Source of the DNA: Dipteronia dyeriana
Taxonomy: Eukaryota > Streptophyta > Magnoliopsida > Sapindales > Sapindaceae
Length of the DNA stretch: 64,000 bases
Assembly (NCBI GenBank): GCA_032871835.1
Contig: CM065299.1
Span: forward strand, 33,592,074-33,656,073
Reading direction: 5' to 3'
The notes under the pieces were generated by a model, which was given only the letters and a program-made list of their open reading frames with translations, was not told where the DNA came from and ran no database searches. Positions 36,561-47,900 of this stretch are shown here, one piece after another; the stretch's first letter is position 1, and each line of letters starts with the position of its first letter. Position numbers and translations under genes: made by a program.

Positions 36561-36970
36561 AAGTTAAAGAAAAAATCCTACAAGTCCTATATATGGATTC
36601 TGATCATTCTTCATCTTCATCATCCAATAATGAAATCTTAATAATCAATGAGTCGTCCTAAGATTCGGAAACTTCTTCGTCATCCTCTAGATCTGAACCA
36701 GGAACCCAACCTTGTATTTACAAAGAAATAAATGTCCTCGACAAACAAGATTATTCATTAATGATTAGCATGATTGACAGTATTGAAAATCCTATTCAAA
36801 AAGCCCAACATATCAGACAATTACAATAAAAAATTACTAGTGAACCAGGTTCTAGTAACAAGAACAATAATAACTCTTCTAATGAAACAAAACCTTTTAA
36901 AAATGTCCCTTTTGAAACTCCTAATTTCGAACAAAATGTTTTAGGAAAATTCCAAGCTAAATCCAGAAAA

Positions 36971-37762
36971 GTGACCATCTCTGATTTACAAAAAGAAATT
37001 ACTAACATTAAAGGAGAAATAAAAACATTGAAAACTCAGATCCAGAATCTACAAATCAAAGAAAGTTCAGAAAACATTTTTCTAAGAAATCTTTTAAAAA
37101 AACAGTCAAGCTTTAAAAGCTCTGACGAATCTGATAAAGAACAAGATATTGACCAAAATCTTTTAAATATAGACCAAATTAATATTATCCAAGAAGTCAG
37201 GATACATAAATGGTTTGTTGAAATTGACATCAGAATTGCCTCTAATTACAATATTAGGGATACTGCTCTTGTTGACATAGGTGCCGACTTAAATTGTATT
37301 GTTGAATCTATTGTCCCTACCAAATATTTGGATTCAACTACAGAAACTTTGTATGGTGCTAACAAAATTAAACTAGATATCAAATATAAACTCACTAATG
37401 CCAATGTTTGCAATAATGAAGTTTGTTATATCAATGATTTTATTGTAGTCAAAACGCTTTCTCAAAATGTAATTCTAGGTTTACCTTTTATGTACCTAAT
37501 TTCTCCATTCAAAGTTGTGGCTGAAGGAATTATTACAGAATGTCTAGGAAAAGAAATTACATTTCCTTTTATTTTCCCCGTTCTAGTAAAAGACTTAAAT
37601 GTCTTAAGAAACAATAATATTTGTACGGAAAATCCTAAAGCTATTGACAACTGCATTGCCACATTAACTAGAAAACAAAACCAAATAAACTTTCTCAAAG
37701 ATGATTTAGGTTTCCAAAAACAGGAAAGCAAATTAAAAAAATCGATTCTTCAAAAAAAATAA
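36971..37762 (+). pseudogene. EPRV coiled coil and aspartic protease domain
   Basis: A 263-codon open stretch. Residues 1-30 form a heptad-rich coiled coil (LQKEITNIKGEIKTLKTQIQ). From about residue 95 the retropepsin-like domain has DTALVDIGADLNCIV, the active-site box, here D-I-G rather than the usual D-T/S-G, and a NVILGLPFMY flap-side motif. It would cut the polyprotein into coat, protease and RT products. It is open here but cut off from both neighbours by stops. Confidence 0.8.
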
Positions 37763-38520
37763 AAAAAAATTAAAGATGGATTAGAAAAGGAAGTTTGTTC
37801 TTCCATACCAAATGCTTTTTGGGATAGAAAAAGACATATTGTTACACTTCCTTATACCAAGGATTTTAATGAAAAAGGAATCCCTACCAAAACTAGACCT
37901 ATTCAAATGTCTGCAAATCTAATTGATTATTGCAAAAAGGAAATACAAGATTTAATTGAGAAAAAACTAATTAGACCTTCTAAATCTCTCTGGAGTTGGC
38001 CTGCCTTTTATGTTCAGAAAAACGCAGAAATAGAAAGAGGTATTCCTAGGCTCGTTATTAACTATAAGTCTCTAAACGATGCTTTGCAATGGATTAGGTA
38101 TCCCATACCTAATAAATCTGATTTATTAAAAAGACTTTATGATTCCATTATTTTTTTCAAAATTTGATATGAAATCAGGATTCTGGTAAATCCAGATTGC
38201 TGAAAAAATTCGTTATAAAACAGCTTTTACAGTTTCTTTTAGACAATATGAATGGAATGTTATGCCATTTGGACTCAAAAATGCTCCTGGTGAGTTTCAA
38301 TGTATTATGAATAATATATTCAATCCTTATTCAGAATTTTCAATTGTCTACATAGATGATGTGCTGATATTTTCAAAAAATATTGACCAGCATTGGAAAC
38401 ATTTAGAAACATTTTTTAAAACTGTTAAACATCACGGATTAGTAATTTCAGCCCCAAAAATTACTCTTTTTCAGACCAACATTAGATTTTTAAGGCATAA
38501 CATCAAAAGATGAACAATCA
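37763..38520 (+). pseudogene. EPRV reverse transcriptase, broken
   Basis: The frame 37907-38167 has the finger motifs (IDYCKKEIQDLI, RLVINYKSLNDAL). The frame 38262-38513 has MPFGLKNAPGEFQ and the catalytic VYIDDVLIF box (38346-38372). A 1-bp type frameshift near 38160 and a Trp-to-stop change separate them. It would copy the pregenomic RNA in the cytoplasm. The motif set is the caulimovirid type and not that of the gypsy elements in this window. Confidence 0.9.
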
Positions 38521-39170
38521 TTCCTATCCAGAGAAGTTTAGATTTTGCTGATAAATTTCCAAATGAAATAAAAGAAAAAAAGCAACTACAAAGATTTTTA
38601 AGATGTCTAAATTACATTTCCAATTTTTACAAAGAACTCAGTATTATTTGTAAACCTCTTTTCCAGAGGCTAAAAACAAATCTTCTTCCTTGGACCAGTG
38701 AACATACTAAAGACGTTCAACACGTAAAAAATTATGTTAAAAAACTACCATGTATGACAATTTGCCACACTACTACCCCAAAAACTGTTGAAACTGATGC
38801 TTCAGAAATTGGATATGGTGGTATTTTAAAACAAAATATTAATAACAAATAATGTCTTGTTAGGTATGTTTCAGGATCCTGGAACGATACTCAAAAAGAA
38901 ATATTCGACTATCAAAAAGGAAATATTAGTCATTGTTTTGACAATTCAAAAATTATAAGATGATTTGATAAATCAAAATTTTGTTTTAAGAGTGGATTGC
39001 CAATCGGTAAAATTCATTTTGAAAAAAGATATGAAAAACCTTGCCTCTAAACAAATTTTTGCTAGATAGCAAGCCATTTTATCTGCTTTTGATTTTGATA
39101 TTAAATATATTAAAGGGTCAGACAACAGTCTCCCAGATTTTTTGACCAGAGAATTTTTTACAGGGTGACA
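38521..39170 (+). pseudogene. EPRV RNase H, broken
   Basis: After the RT thumb (KKQLQRFLRCLNYISNFY near 38578), the RNase H start is readable (TVETDASEIGYGGILKQ near 38787-38836). A stop near 38851 and frameshifts follow, and the end motif GSDNSLPDFLTREF lies at about 39117-39160. In caulimovirids it degrades template RNA during reverse transcription. Confidence 0.82.
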
Positions 39171-40580
39171 AATGACAAGTTTAAACAGAGGGCGTGGTGG
39201 CCGGAGCCCTGGTGGCAGATGCTCCATTAGACCTGAATCATCTGACAAAAGCATTGACTTATCAGTATCGACTTATCATTCCTCCCCAAGAGGGAGCCAT
39301 AAAGACAAATATGCAATCTCCCTAATATCTCAGCCCAGATCACCCCATCAACTACCTATCCAATTCCCTCATTTCCCTCTTGCTGGGCCTTCCTCCAGTA
39401 GAAGCCCAGGTCAAAGCCCTATTCATGCAACAAATATATTTTTCCCTTTGATAAGTGACAGCAGTTCTTTTAAAACTATTGCCTCATCCAAAATCAGCCC
39501 TCATTCTATTAAACAAGAAAAAATATTAGCCTAGACACAGAGCTCACAATCAGCCTTACCAATCATAAATTACCCGACTCATTCTTACATCAACAAACCT
39601 TTCTTTGATCGGTTTTGTGCCATCGAAGAATGTTTTCTGCATGACCAATATTTTAAGGAGCCTAAAAAACTTACAGATGTTTTTATTAACTCGTTGTTTG
39701 GCAGGATTCCTAGAGACTTATCTAAAAGACATATATTTTATGAATTCATTTTAGTTGACACTGATTCAATTTTTATATCAGACGTTTTTGATAAAATAGA
39801 CAAAGAAAAACTCATTTTCAAAAAAATAAAGATTTGTAAAATCAGTTCCCTTGAACAATGGGGTGGTGACCCCAATTCTACTAGAAATTTCAATAGAATT
39901 TTCCATGTCTCTGATTTTTCCTACTGGATTATATTGATGCATGGACTAAATTTCTTTACGGACAAAACCCAGGGAATTCCCTTTCCTGGTTGATCTATTT
40001 TGACAAAAACTTTAAAAGCAGCCTACCAATTTGGTTTCTTGAGTGGTGGGATAAATTTGGACCTATCATTGAATTTTTACCAGCTCATGTTAAGGAAGAC
40101 TATTCTTTTTGGATTGCTAACCTTAACAAACCTTATGATTGGGAAATTTATCCAGACTTATTCTTATTTTTTATAAACTTCAATTTAACATGGATCTTTA
40201 TGCTAAAATATGCGATCCAAGATAAAATTATTGGAAATGCCAATGTCCCATATTTTGGAAGACAAATAAAGATCAAATGGTGGAGTGGGATGAATCTCAC
40301 CAACCTTGGAAATGAAAGAGTGACCAAATGGTTCAGTGACAATCCTTCTCTCTACAACAAAATTCCAGACCAACCAGGCTTCTTAATGGCCACATCTCAA
40401 AATCAGGCTAGGATTGTTGCTGCATCCACACATGATGAATTAATGAAAATAGCAGAAATGAAGAATTTTATGTCCAGTATTTCTCAGGCTAGCACCAGTT
40501 CTGAAAAAAGTGACAGAGATGATGACAATTATGCTTTTGACAGCGAGGATCCAACTATTTTCTTTGGTCACAATCCTTAA
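39171..40580 (+). pseudogene. EPRV second ORF, function unknown, broken
   Basis: It starts at ATG 39172, just after the RNase H stop. Pieces 39172-39534 (Ser/Pro-rich, basic N-terminus GRGGRSPGGR), 39535-39993 and 39990-40580 follow one another with one stop and one frameshift. The last piece is aromatic-rich (WFLEWWDKFGPI, KWWSGMNL) and ends in an acidic Ser-rich tail (SSEKSDRDDDNYAFDSED). Florendo- and solendoviruses have an ORF here, annotated in some as unknown and in others as transactivator-like. I cannot decide from sequence. Confidence 0.6.
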
Positions 40581-41380
40581 CTTATCTATGCTTTACTCAT
40601 TAACCATGATTTGCCGATAATATAACCAGAGTTTATTGACCATAGTTTGCCGACAAAAGTAACCAGAGTTTTCTGACCACGGTTTGCCGACAACCACTAA
40701 AGCAACTAAAGTTTATTGACCATGATTTGCCGACAATGTAACCAGGGTTACTTTACCCTCTATAAATATGTTTAGTTTGTTCTGTTGAAGGCAGACTCAG
40801 TTTTTTCAATTTTAAGTTTATTTCAAATGCTCTGTAAATTTCTGAAACATAAATAAAGTTTGCTCCTATTTCTGGATATCGACTTTGCTGTCAGACATAT
40901 ATTTGCTTAAACACTGTAAGCACATCTCTCTATCTTTTTATGTATCATTATCCTGTTCTGGTCTAAAAATATATAGGCTGTAATACCTTGACCTATCCGT
41001 AACCAGAAGCGGTGATGGCCAGGATAAACTAAGGTTTAACAACGCCAAGTACTTGACCAACAGTATTTTTATATTATATTGCCTACCTATTTTATCTTTG
41101 ATTCTCTAAATGTTTTTAGAATTTCTATATATTGTCTTGTGTTTTTTATTTTATATTATATTGCTCTGTTTTGGTAACAGAGCCTTGAGGCTTGTTGAAA
41201 AAGATCTGTAGTCTTAGTTTCTAGGTGAAAAAATCAGTAGATCTAAGGGTGTGTTTACCGTTTGCTAGAGTATTGTAGGCTGTTGACCCGTTGATCAGGC
41301 TGTGAGTCAAAACCTAGGAATTTTGACTATTCATTTTCTTTATCATGTCTGCAAGTAGTTCCAGACCTGGGATTGAGCCG
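40581..41380 (+). promoter_or_regulatory. EPRV intergenic region: repeats, TATA box, poly(A) signal, PBS
   Basis: Four imperfect copies of a unit containing gtttgccgacaa and taaccagagttt lie at 40601-40750. A TATA box (tataaata, 40761-40768) follows, then a poly(A) signal aataaa at 40852. The spacing suits a terminally redundant pregenomic RNA. At 41172-41184 tggtaacagagcc differs by one base from the initiator-tRNA-Met PBS of caulimovirids. Confidence 0.75.
41172..41184 (+). other. Putative tRNA-Met primer binding site of EPRV
   Basis: tggtaacagagcc matches 11 of 12 bases of tggtatcagagc, and lies downstream of the TATA and poly(A) signals. Confidence 0.7.
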
Positions 41381-41399
41381 ATGATATAAATAGTAGTAC

Positions 41400-42050
41400 A
41401 TGACAATCTGTAGCCAATTTTACGACAAACTGGGATGACAAAGATTTAATAAACTGGCAATTACCCAATATCCAACAAAATAGCATCTATAGGAAAAAAC
41501 TTCTAGATTTTAGAACTTTGTTGGGACAAAAAACTAAAGAGATTAATATGAAATTCCAAAACAATACTTTTTCGATAAATCTTTTACATAAAAACAGTCT
41601 GACTCATTATAATAAAATTGGTTTTAATGATCTACACATTGGCAGTGTCCAAGTAGGTGTTAAACCCCTTTCAAAAATTGGTTTAAATAATTCTATATTA
41701 ATTGTTTTAAGAGACAAAAGAATTACATATTATAAAGAATCAATTCTTGGAATGACTGAAACTTCTTTAACTTATAAACCTATTTATTTCCAAGTTTACC
41801 CAAATTTTACCATTGCCTTAAATACTGATGAACATAAAGAAAAATGTTTAGTTATTGATACTCAAACTCATAATTATAAATTCCTTGAAAAATCAAGCCC
41901 TTATAAGTTGGTTTATAGAGTCCATTATCGTGTTTTAACCTCTGGACTTATACCTAGTTATATACCCCCTTCTGTTCTGTTTCAATGCATCCCCCTCAGT
42001 TAATGTCATTGTTCCTGTACCATTCAAATGGGAAAACATTAAGTTTCCAG
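41400..42050 (+). pseudogene. EPRV movement protein domain
   Basis: The open stretch 41518-42003 (161 codons) reads HIGSVQVGVKPLSKIGLNN, SILIVLRDKRI and YFQVYPNFTIALNT, which matches the 30K-superfamily movement protein core (Pfam viral movement protein). It lies upstream of the linker and coat region in the circular order. A stop at 42001 and a frameshift separate it from the continuation at 42098. Such proteins widen plasmodesmata for cell-to-cell spread; this copy is interrupted. Confidence 0.75.
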
Positions 42051-42097
42051 ACGACTGAGTCAAAGAAAAAGTTGACCAACCCACATATAAACCACAT

Positions 42098-43114
42098 ATG
42101 AGGAACCTTCATGACTGTGTTACTGAACAAGATGGAACCCTTCGAATATCATTTAGAAAGGGTTTGTCTCTTAGAGATAGTGATAGTAATCATTCCAGGT
42201 CCTTTAACGACTTCCAGTCGGCTAGAAATTCCCTTTCCAGCTTATCCAGGAAAAATATTTCTAGACAAATACCAAGTCTAGCTCCCAAACAAACCAGACA
42301 AACAACTAATCTTTCACCTAGCCCTAATTATGACCCAGAAGATGACTCTAGTGAACCAGTTAACTTAGTACATAGAAGAAGAAGACCCAGGCCCAGAGCA
42401 GAAGATCCTACACATGTGACCCATGTTCAAAAAACCCCAAAACAAGTAGCCCAACATATTCATTCTTATAACCAAGGACAAACCTCACCTACTCCTTCTC
42501 AGGTCATGACAGAAATTTTTGAACCTGAACCCCCAGTCAGAACCATTAATGTTATAAGTAGTAGCAATTTTGATTTCCTTATAGTTGACTACTATTCTTC
42601 CCAAAACCAATCCTTAAGAGAAAAATATGAAAAGAATTATTCTGAAAATAAAAGGAACCAGTTCCAAAAAAGATGGATAGAATGCCTTAACCACATTAAC
42701 CGGAACATTCCTTTCTTTGATTGGTATGTGAATAGAAATTTTTTTGAGCAAAACTGCTCTGTGGTTAATCGACAAAATCTTAGAACTTATAAATCAAAAA
42801 AGGGAGAAGAAAAACAATTACACCCTCCTCCAAGAGATTTTGAAATTAACATGCCTAATGATGACATTCCAGCTGGAGTAAATCTGACAAAATGCACACC
42901 CTTTATTCCATTTGATGAACCTATGTCCCAAACTACACCTTCATCATCACACCAAATTGGATTGGTTATGAGACGAGGCAACTATACGAATTTCTTTCTT
43001 AATTCTATTGGAGAACAATTAGGAAAAATTGATCTTAACCTCTCTCAAACCAGTATTTCACCCATTAAAGAAGTCATACCTGTTTTAGGTGTTGGTATAG
43101 TGTTATGGGTTTGA
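42098..43114 (+). pseudogene. EPRV polyprotein linker, second copy, ends at host junction
   Basis: 338 open codons. From 42372 it repeats the left end of the insert. Viral sequence stops at 43081 and the last 11 codons are host DNA. The open state contrasts with the frameshifted left copy. Confidence 0.75.
42372..43081 (+). repeat. Terminal redundancy of viral insert, right copy
   Basis: 710 bp, partner of 34417-35122. Similarity stops abruptly after gaagtcatacct. Confidence 0.93.
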
Positions 43115-43777
43115 TTCTGATATTCTGAATTCTGACGATGATTACGTGCAATCTAATTTATTTATTTAAAATATAAATATAGAGATGAAATTCTTTAAAA
43201 CAAAAAATAAGGTGCAACAGGGTCCCCTCTCATCCGGTTAGATTCCACATTTTTAACAAAAAATTTAATAGAATGATGAGATAATATTAAAAATTGAAGA
43301 ATCTGTTTATATATTAGATCAAACTAGAGAGATTAAAAAAAAATTAACCCAAAACTAAATTGACCACTTGTTTCGGACACAAACCAATTTTAGTAATGCA
43401 CCTCTAAATCTCTAATCTCCATCTACAAGCGGCGAACATGCAAAAAAGACATGGGGACCACCTCACCCATACCATTTTCAAGCTCTACAACAAAAAATGT
43501 TGTCAAAATCAGAGGCACTCGGTTGTGCTTTCTGGTGATTGAATGGGCAATGCACCCATTATTATATTCAATTTTTCTTTTTCTTTTTGAAAGAATAAAT
43601 TCTGTATTAATTAGATTTATGTAATATTTGAATCTTTCCCAATACAATTAATTGTCTATTAGCATGATCAACATGTTATCATGAATAATATGTCCAGTCC
43701 AGCTTGACCCCCCAAGCATGATCTTGTAGCCACATCAAGCAAACATGAATTATGTAATCTTCACTCTTAGGCTCTTT
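43082..43777. other. Host noncoding sequence right of EPRV
   Basis: AT-rich with no recognised gene. The 74-codon minus ORF at 43647-43423 has no known motif. Confidence 0.5.
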
Positions 43778-44699
43778 GGCCCCATTTAGTACGTGAGATA
43801 AGATAGAATTATTTTAATAGGATATGATTTGATAGGATATAATAGGATATGATTGAATTAATTTTAATGTTATGATGTGTTTGGTACAACATAGGATATG
43901 ATTAATTTTAACATAATCCTGTGTTTTGATGTAACTTAGGATATAATTAAAAAATTAACAAACTCAGTTAAATACAAAACAAAAGGAAATGAGAACCGGA
44001 AATTTAAAAAAAAAATCAACAACCATAAAATAAACCATTCAATAAACACAAAACACAACGCATTAATCAATATTCATCAAACCAAAGAGAACACAAATTC
44101 AACAAGAAATGCGGAGCATCATGTCACGGGGTGAGAATTTCATGCTTGCGGCCCGTGACAATCAGCATCAAACCCAAATTCAACACCAAACATTGAGCAT
44201 CAGTGCATCAAACCCAAATTCAACACCAAACGAAGAGCATCATTGCACCAAAACACAAATTCAAGTGCGACCTTCATCAGCTAAATCAGTGCATCTATGC
44301 TCGCCGCCGAGCATGGAGGAATTGGATCTCCACTCTGGTGGAACAGATCCATGCTTCCATCAGCACATGTAACAGATCCGTGTCTCCTCAAAGCTGGTTG
44401 AGGAGAGCCGAACCTCCTCAACTAGTTTGTCCTCTCGCCGACAGCCCTCCATCGATGGTTTAGATGGCAGAGTGGAGATTTTGAGTGAAATATAAACCAT
44501 AGCTCTCAAGTAGAGAAGTTGAAAAGAGTGAGACATTGATGATGAAGATAGGATTCAAATGAATCCTATTTATCCCTTTAGATTGGGATAAAAAAAAAAA
44601 TTGTGGGATTAATTTAACCTATCCTATCATGCTGCCAAACGTGGGATTGGTACTAAAATTAAACCAATTCCTATCCTATCCTATCAAACAAACGGGGCC
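43778..44699. mobile_element. PIF/Harbinger-like MITE
   Basis: Left end ggccccatttagtacg and right end (reverse complement) ggccccgtttgtttg form an imperfect terminal inverted repeat. It is flanked by ttt (left) and tta (right), close to the TWA target of PIF/Harbinger. The subterminal part is rich in ataggatatgatt-like repeats. There is no transposase. ORFs at 44109-44463 lie wholly inside and are not credible genes. Confidence 0.65.
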
Positions 44700-44702
44700 T
44701 TA

Positions 44703-44959
44703 AGCCTGTGACCAGCACAAACCGCACAATTTAACAGATCAATCACGAATCCGACAACGTCAAAAGTTTTTAGGTTTTAACAATTAACAATCCCGGATTA
44801 GCTTGAAAAACCATAAGAAACACCTCACTTAATATAAGGAACAGGTCATTGGAATAAATATAAGCTTACATTTCCAGTTTGACTTCCACAAAATAGTCAC
44901 AAGCACATGCTAATACTTCCTCAACCAAGTTCAGCTGGCAGAACACATGGAAAGTGAAG
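44703..44959 (-). other. 3' UTR and downstream region of NAA20
   Basis: Lies after the NAA20 stop codon. AT-rich with no other gene visible. Confidence 0.5.
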
Positions 44960-47900
44960 CTAATCATATTCCAATTCATCAGGTGTCACGGGCCGTTTGA
45001 GGGGGATCATAGACTTCTTTTCAACATCTCGAGATAATGCTTTTCTCATATCTGAAAACAAACCAATATAATGAACAATGAGTGGCAATGCACATAGTAT
45101 AAAATAAATCACAACACCATAGTGGGCTATGATAACTCACCTAACCCGTCTTCCTCTCCTGAATAATAGCGTAGAACCCGTCTATAAATTACATAGCCAA
45201 GCTGATACAAGAAATTTAGGAATTCAATATAAGCATCATCAAGTTGTCGTATACGAAGCTAAGGGAAGAAGCTACGATTATTGGCACAAAAAGAAACATC
45301 ACTCATGTTAAAGCAGCTGGTCTTCCAGAACCAACTCTTATGTAGCATGTAACCTCATGCAGGTATTCTCAAAAATCCTTCCATGTCTACTAACACTACA
45401 ACTCAATGAGACAGCAAAGACTGGGAATGGTTAACCCACTGTACTTCGGCTGATTGTAGTGCAGCAGTGGGCAGAGCAGCACCCTTGCCTGGCAGGCTGG
45501 CACCATTCCTTAACCTAGTAGCTGAGCTTTTCAGAAAATTGCTGTTCCTAAGAGCAGGTTTGGTTACTTATGCCATTTTGGACATTCAAGATAAACCAAA
45601 GTTGGGTGTGCATGCCTAAATTTTCCCTTTTAACCATACCTTATATCTAATCGGATTTCCTTGTTTGCATTGTACTCTCCCGATTTGTTTTTCTATTTAG
45701 CTTCCCTGTTCAAGCCAGTTTTAGTAGCTTGTGTGAAGAGATAAAGTGACCACTAAATATGTACATCGGCAGCACTCTCTGAGTCTCTATCGCACCATTG
45801 ACATTGTCAACCAATCATCCAAAAAAATATCTGTTATTTCACAAACCAAACCAATATACTTTGATCACCGAGGAAAAGCCAAGGGCATGGACCAGTCCCT
45901 ATACCCTAAAATATCAAGAATGTGCTCATATCAGAGCGGTAATTACTATGGTGTCAAAAGCATTACAGAAGTTTGTTAATATGGATAATAATTATTTGAG
46001 TCAAAGGAGTATGACACTTATCATTCTGGAAAAGGAAAGGAGGACAATTGCATAAAGGTGTTATATCATTTATAAGCAACGGGGAACATAGTGGTGGAAT
46101 CATTGGAAAGCATGTAGAAGCAATTTACACGCTACAAATTGAGTTTTTTGGGCAGCAACTGTAGGAGATGTACCCTTGATTATTCACCATGAGGTCAAAT
46201 TAATTAGATATCATTAGCCAACATGGGAAAATATAATTTACAATAAGTTCTGACATCATCTGGATCTTAACAAAAACAGGCAATTTGTATAACCATTCTG
46301 CCTAGTTTTTTCTTCTTCTGCTTGGAATCTTAGAGGATGTTCAGTAATGTTTTCAAAACATGTTTTTTTTTTGTTTTCTAAACCCAAAAGAACAACGTGG
46401 TAATCATTCAAGATATCTTTTCAAAAAATAAAAAAAGGAAACGAAATACTCATTCTTCACTTTGTAACGTGGAGTTCGAAAACGTCAAAAAGATGCTTCC
46501 CAAGTTTTCGAATTTAACCTAATATTCAAACTCTCTCTCCTAAACCACTAACCTTTTTCTCTCTACTGAATTTATGTTGAGCCCTTGATAGCTTCAGATT
46601 TTGATAAGGACTCTGGTTTAAATATTTTTCATATCTAATTTCTATCAACACTTATTGTTTTGCTAAACATTTTATTAATTGTGTCATGATTATATACATA
46701 AATAGATTATTTCTAATTTAGAGTATAAATTATATGATAAATTTATAGAATTTGATATATGGTATTTAAAAATAAAATAAAATAGGGGTATTATCAGATT
46801 AGTCCCTAAGTATTGGGGAAAGATCAACTTTTAAAGAGTGTTTGTTTTTTTAGAACCCTTGATCCCTCACATTTTATAAATACATCAATTGGGTCCCTCT
46901 AACCCTAATTTTAACTGTCAAACATAACAGAAAATATAAATTGACTATTTTACCCTTCATAATTAATTATTAAATAAAAAAACTAATTATTAAAAAAATA
47001 AAGAATTTATAAATTCATAAAAAGGGAAAAAATTGAAAGAAAATAAAAAAAATAAAAAATTGTAGGCAATTCAATCCATATCCATGGTGATCTCCGACCG
47101 CATCTCCATGGATCTGAACACTTGCCATGTTCTTGCTTCAATTCCACCACAACAACCTAATTATCAACTCACACCACCAAGTGAATACACAACAACAGCC
47201 CATTTCAACAACAATTTTTTTTTATCAGTTGCATTCAGATTGTTTTCGGAAGATTTTTTTTTTTTTTTTTTTGAAAAATTGAAAATTGAAAAACAAAAAC
47301 AAAACAACCATCGTCATAACATCAGTTCCATTCAACTCAAACCCAAAATGAAACCCACCCAGCCAAACCATCATCATCATCAGTAAACCCAAGCCAATCC
47401 TCATGCGATCAAAACCCACACCAGAAATCACCCTCATCGTCCGCAACGGCGCGATCTCATCACCACCGTCGACTAGCGTGGGTCTGATGCAGTGAATGGT
47501 TTTTCTTGCTGGGTGCCGTGTGGTTGATGCTTCGATTTGCTTTGGGTGGACTTGGGTTCGGTTCGGTTTGGGTGGTTAAAGGTTTGGTTCGGTTTGGGTG
47601 GCTGAAGGTTTGGTTCGGTTTGTGGTGGTTGAAGGTTCGATTCGATTAGTTTTGGTTGGGGATGTTGAAGCTTGGTTTGGTGTGAGTGTTCTGGGTTTGA
47701 TTTCTGGTGTGTTTTTGGATCGATGGATTTGGTTGTTGGTGTTGTGTAATTGGGGATTAAGATTTTCTGATTTTCTGGATGATTGATAATGATGGATGAA
47801 TGGTGTTGAATCTGATAATGATTCAAATTTGCTAGATTAATTAGATGAACCGGATGTCTTTTTGTTGTTGTTGCAATTGTTATTAAATGCGATGAATTTC

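Larger units (their letters stand above)
34417..43081 (+). mobile_element. Endogenous pararetrovirus (Caulimoviridae), about 1.09 genome units, all ORFs broken
   Basis: The order in the window is linker region, coat/zinc knuckle, protease, RT, RNase H, second ORF, intergenic promoter region, movement protein, linker region again. The first 706 bp (34417-35122) recur at 42372-43081 with an offset of about 7955 bp, which gives the viral unit length, normal for the family. There is no integrase and no LTR. The polyprotein order MP-CP-PR-RT-RH followed by a second ORF resembles the endogenous-only florendoviruses and also solendo- and petuviruses. The genus is inference. Frameshifts and stops occur in every region, so it is a relic. 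Confidence 0.9.

Noticed and set aside
34417..43081. Intact or infectious virus
   Set aside because: Stops or frameshifts interrupt coat, RT, RNase H, second ORF and movement regions. It is a relic.
34417..43081. Reading the terminal repeats as LTRs of a retrotransposon
   Set aside because: The repeats are polyprotein coding sequence without tg/ca ends or TSD, and there is no integrase. The promoter and PBS lie in the middle, as expected for a permuted circular viral genome.
47473..47826. 117-codon minus ORF rich in Pro, Gln, Asn
   Set aside because: Low-complexity translation of the GT-rich middle of the MULE, with no domain.
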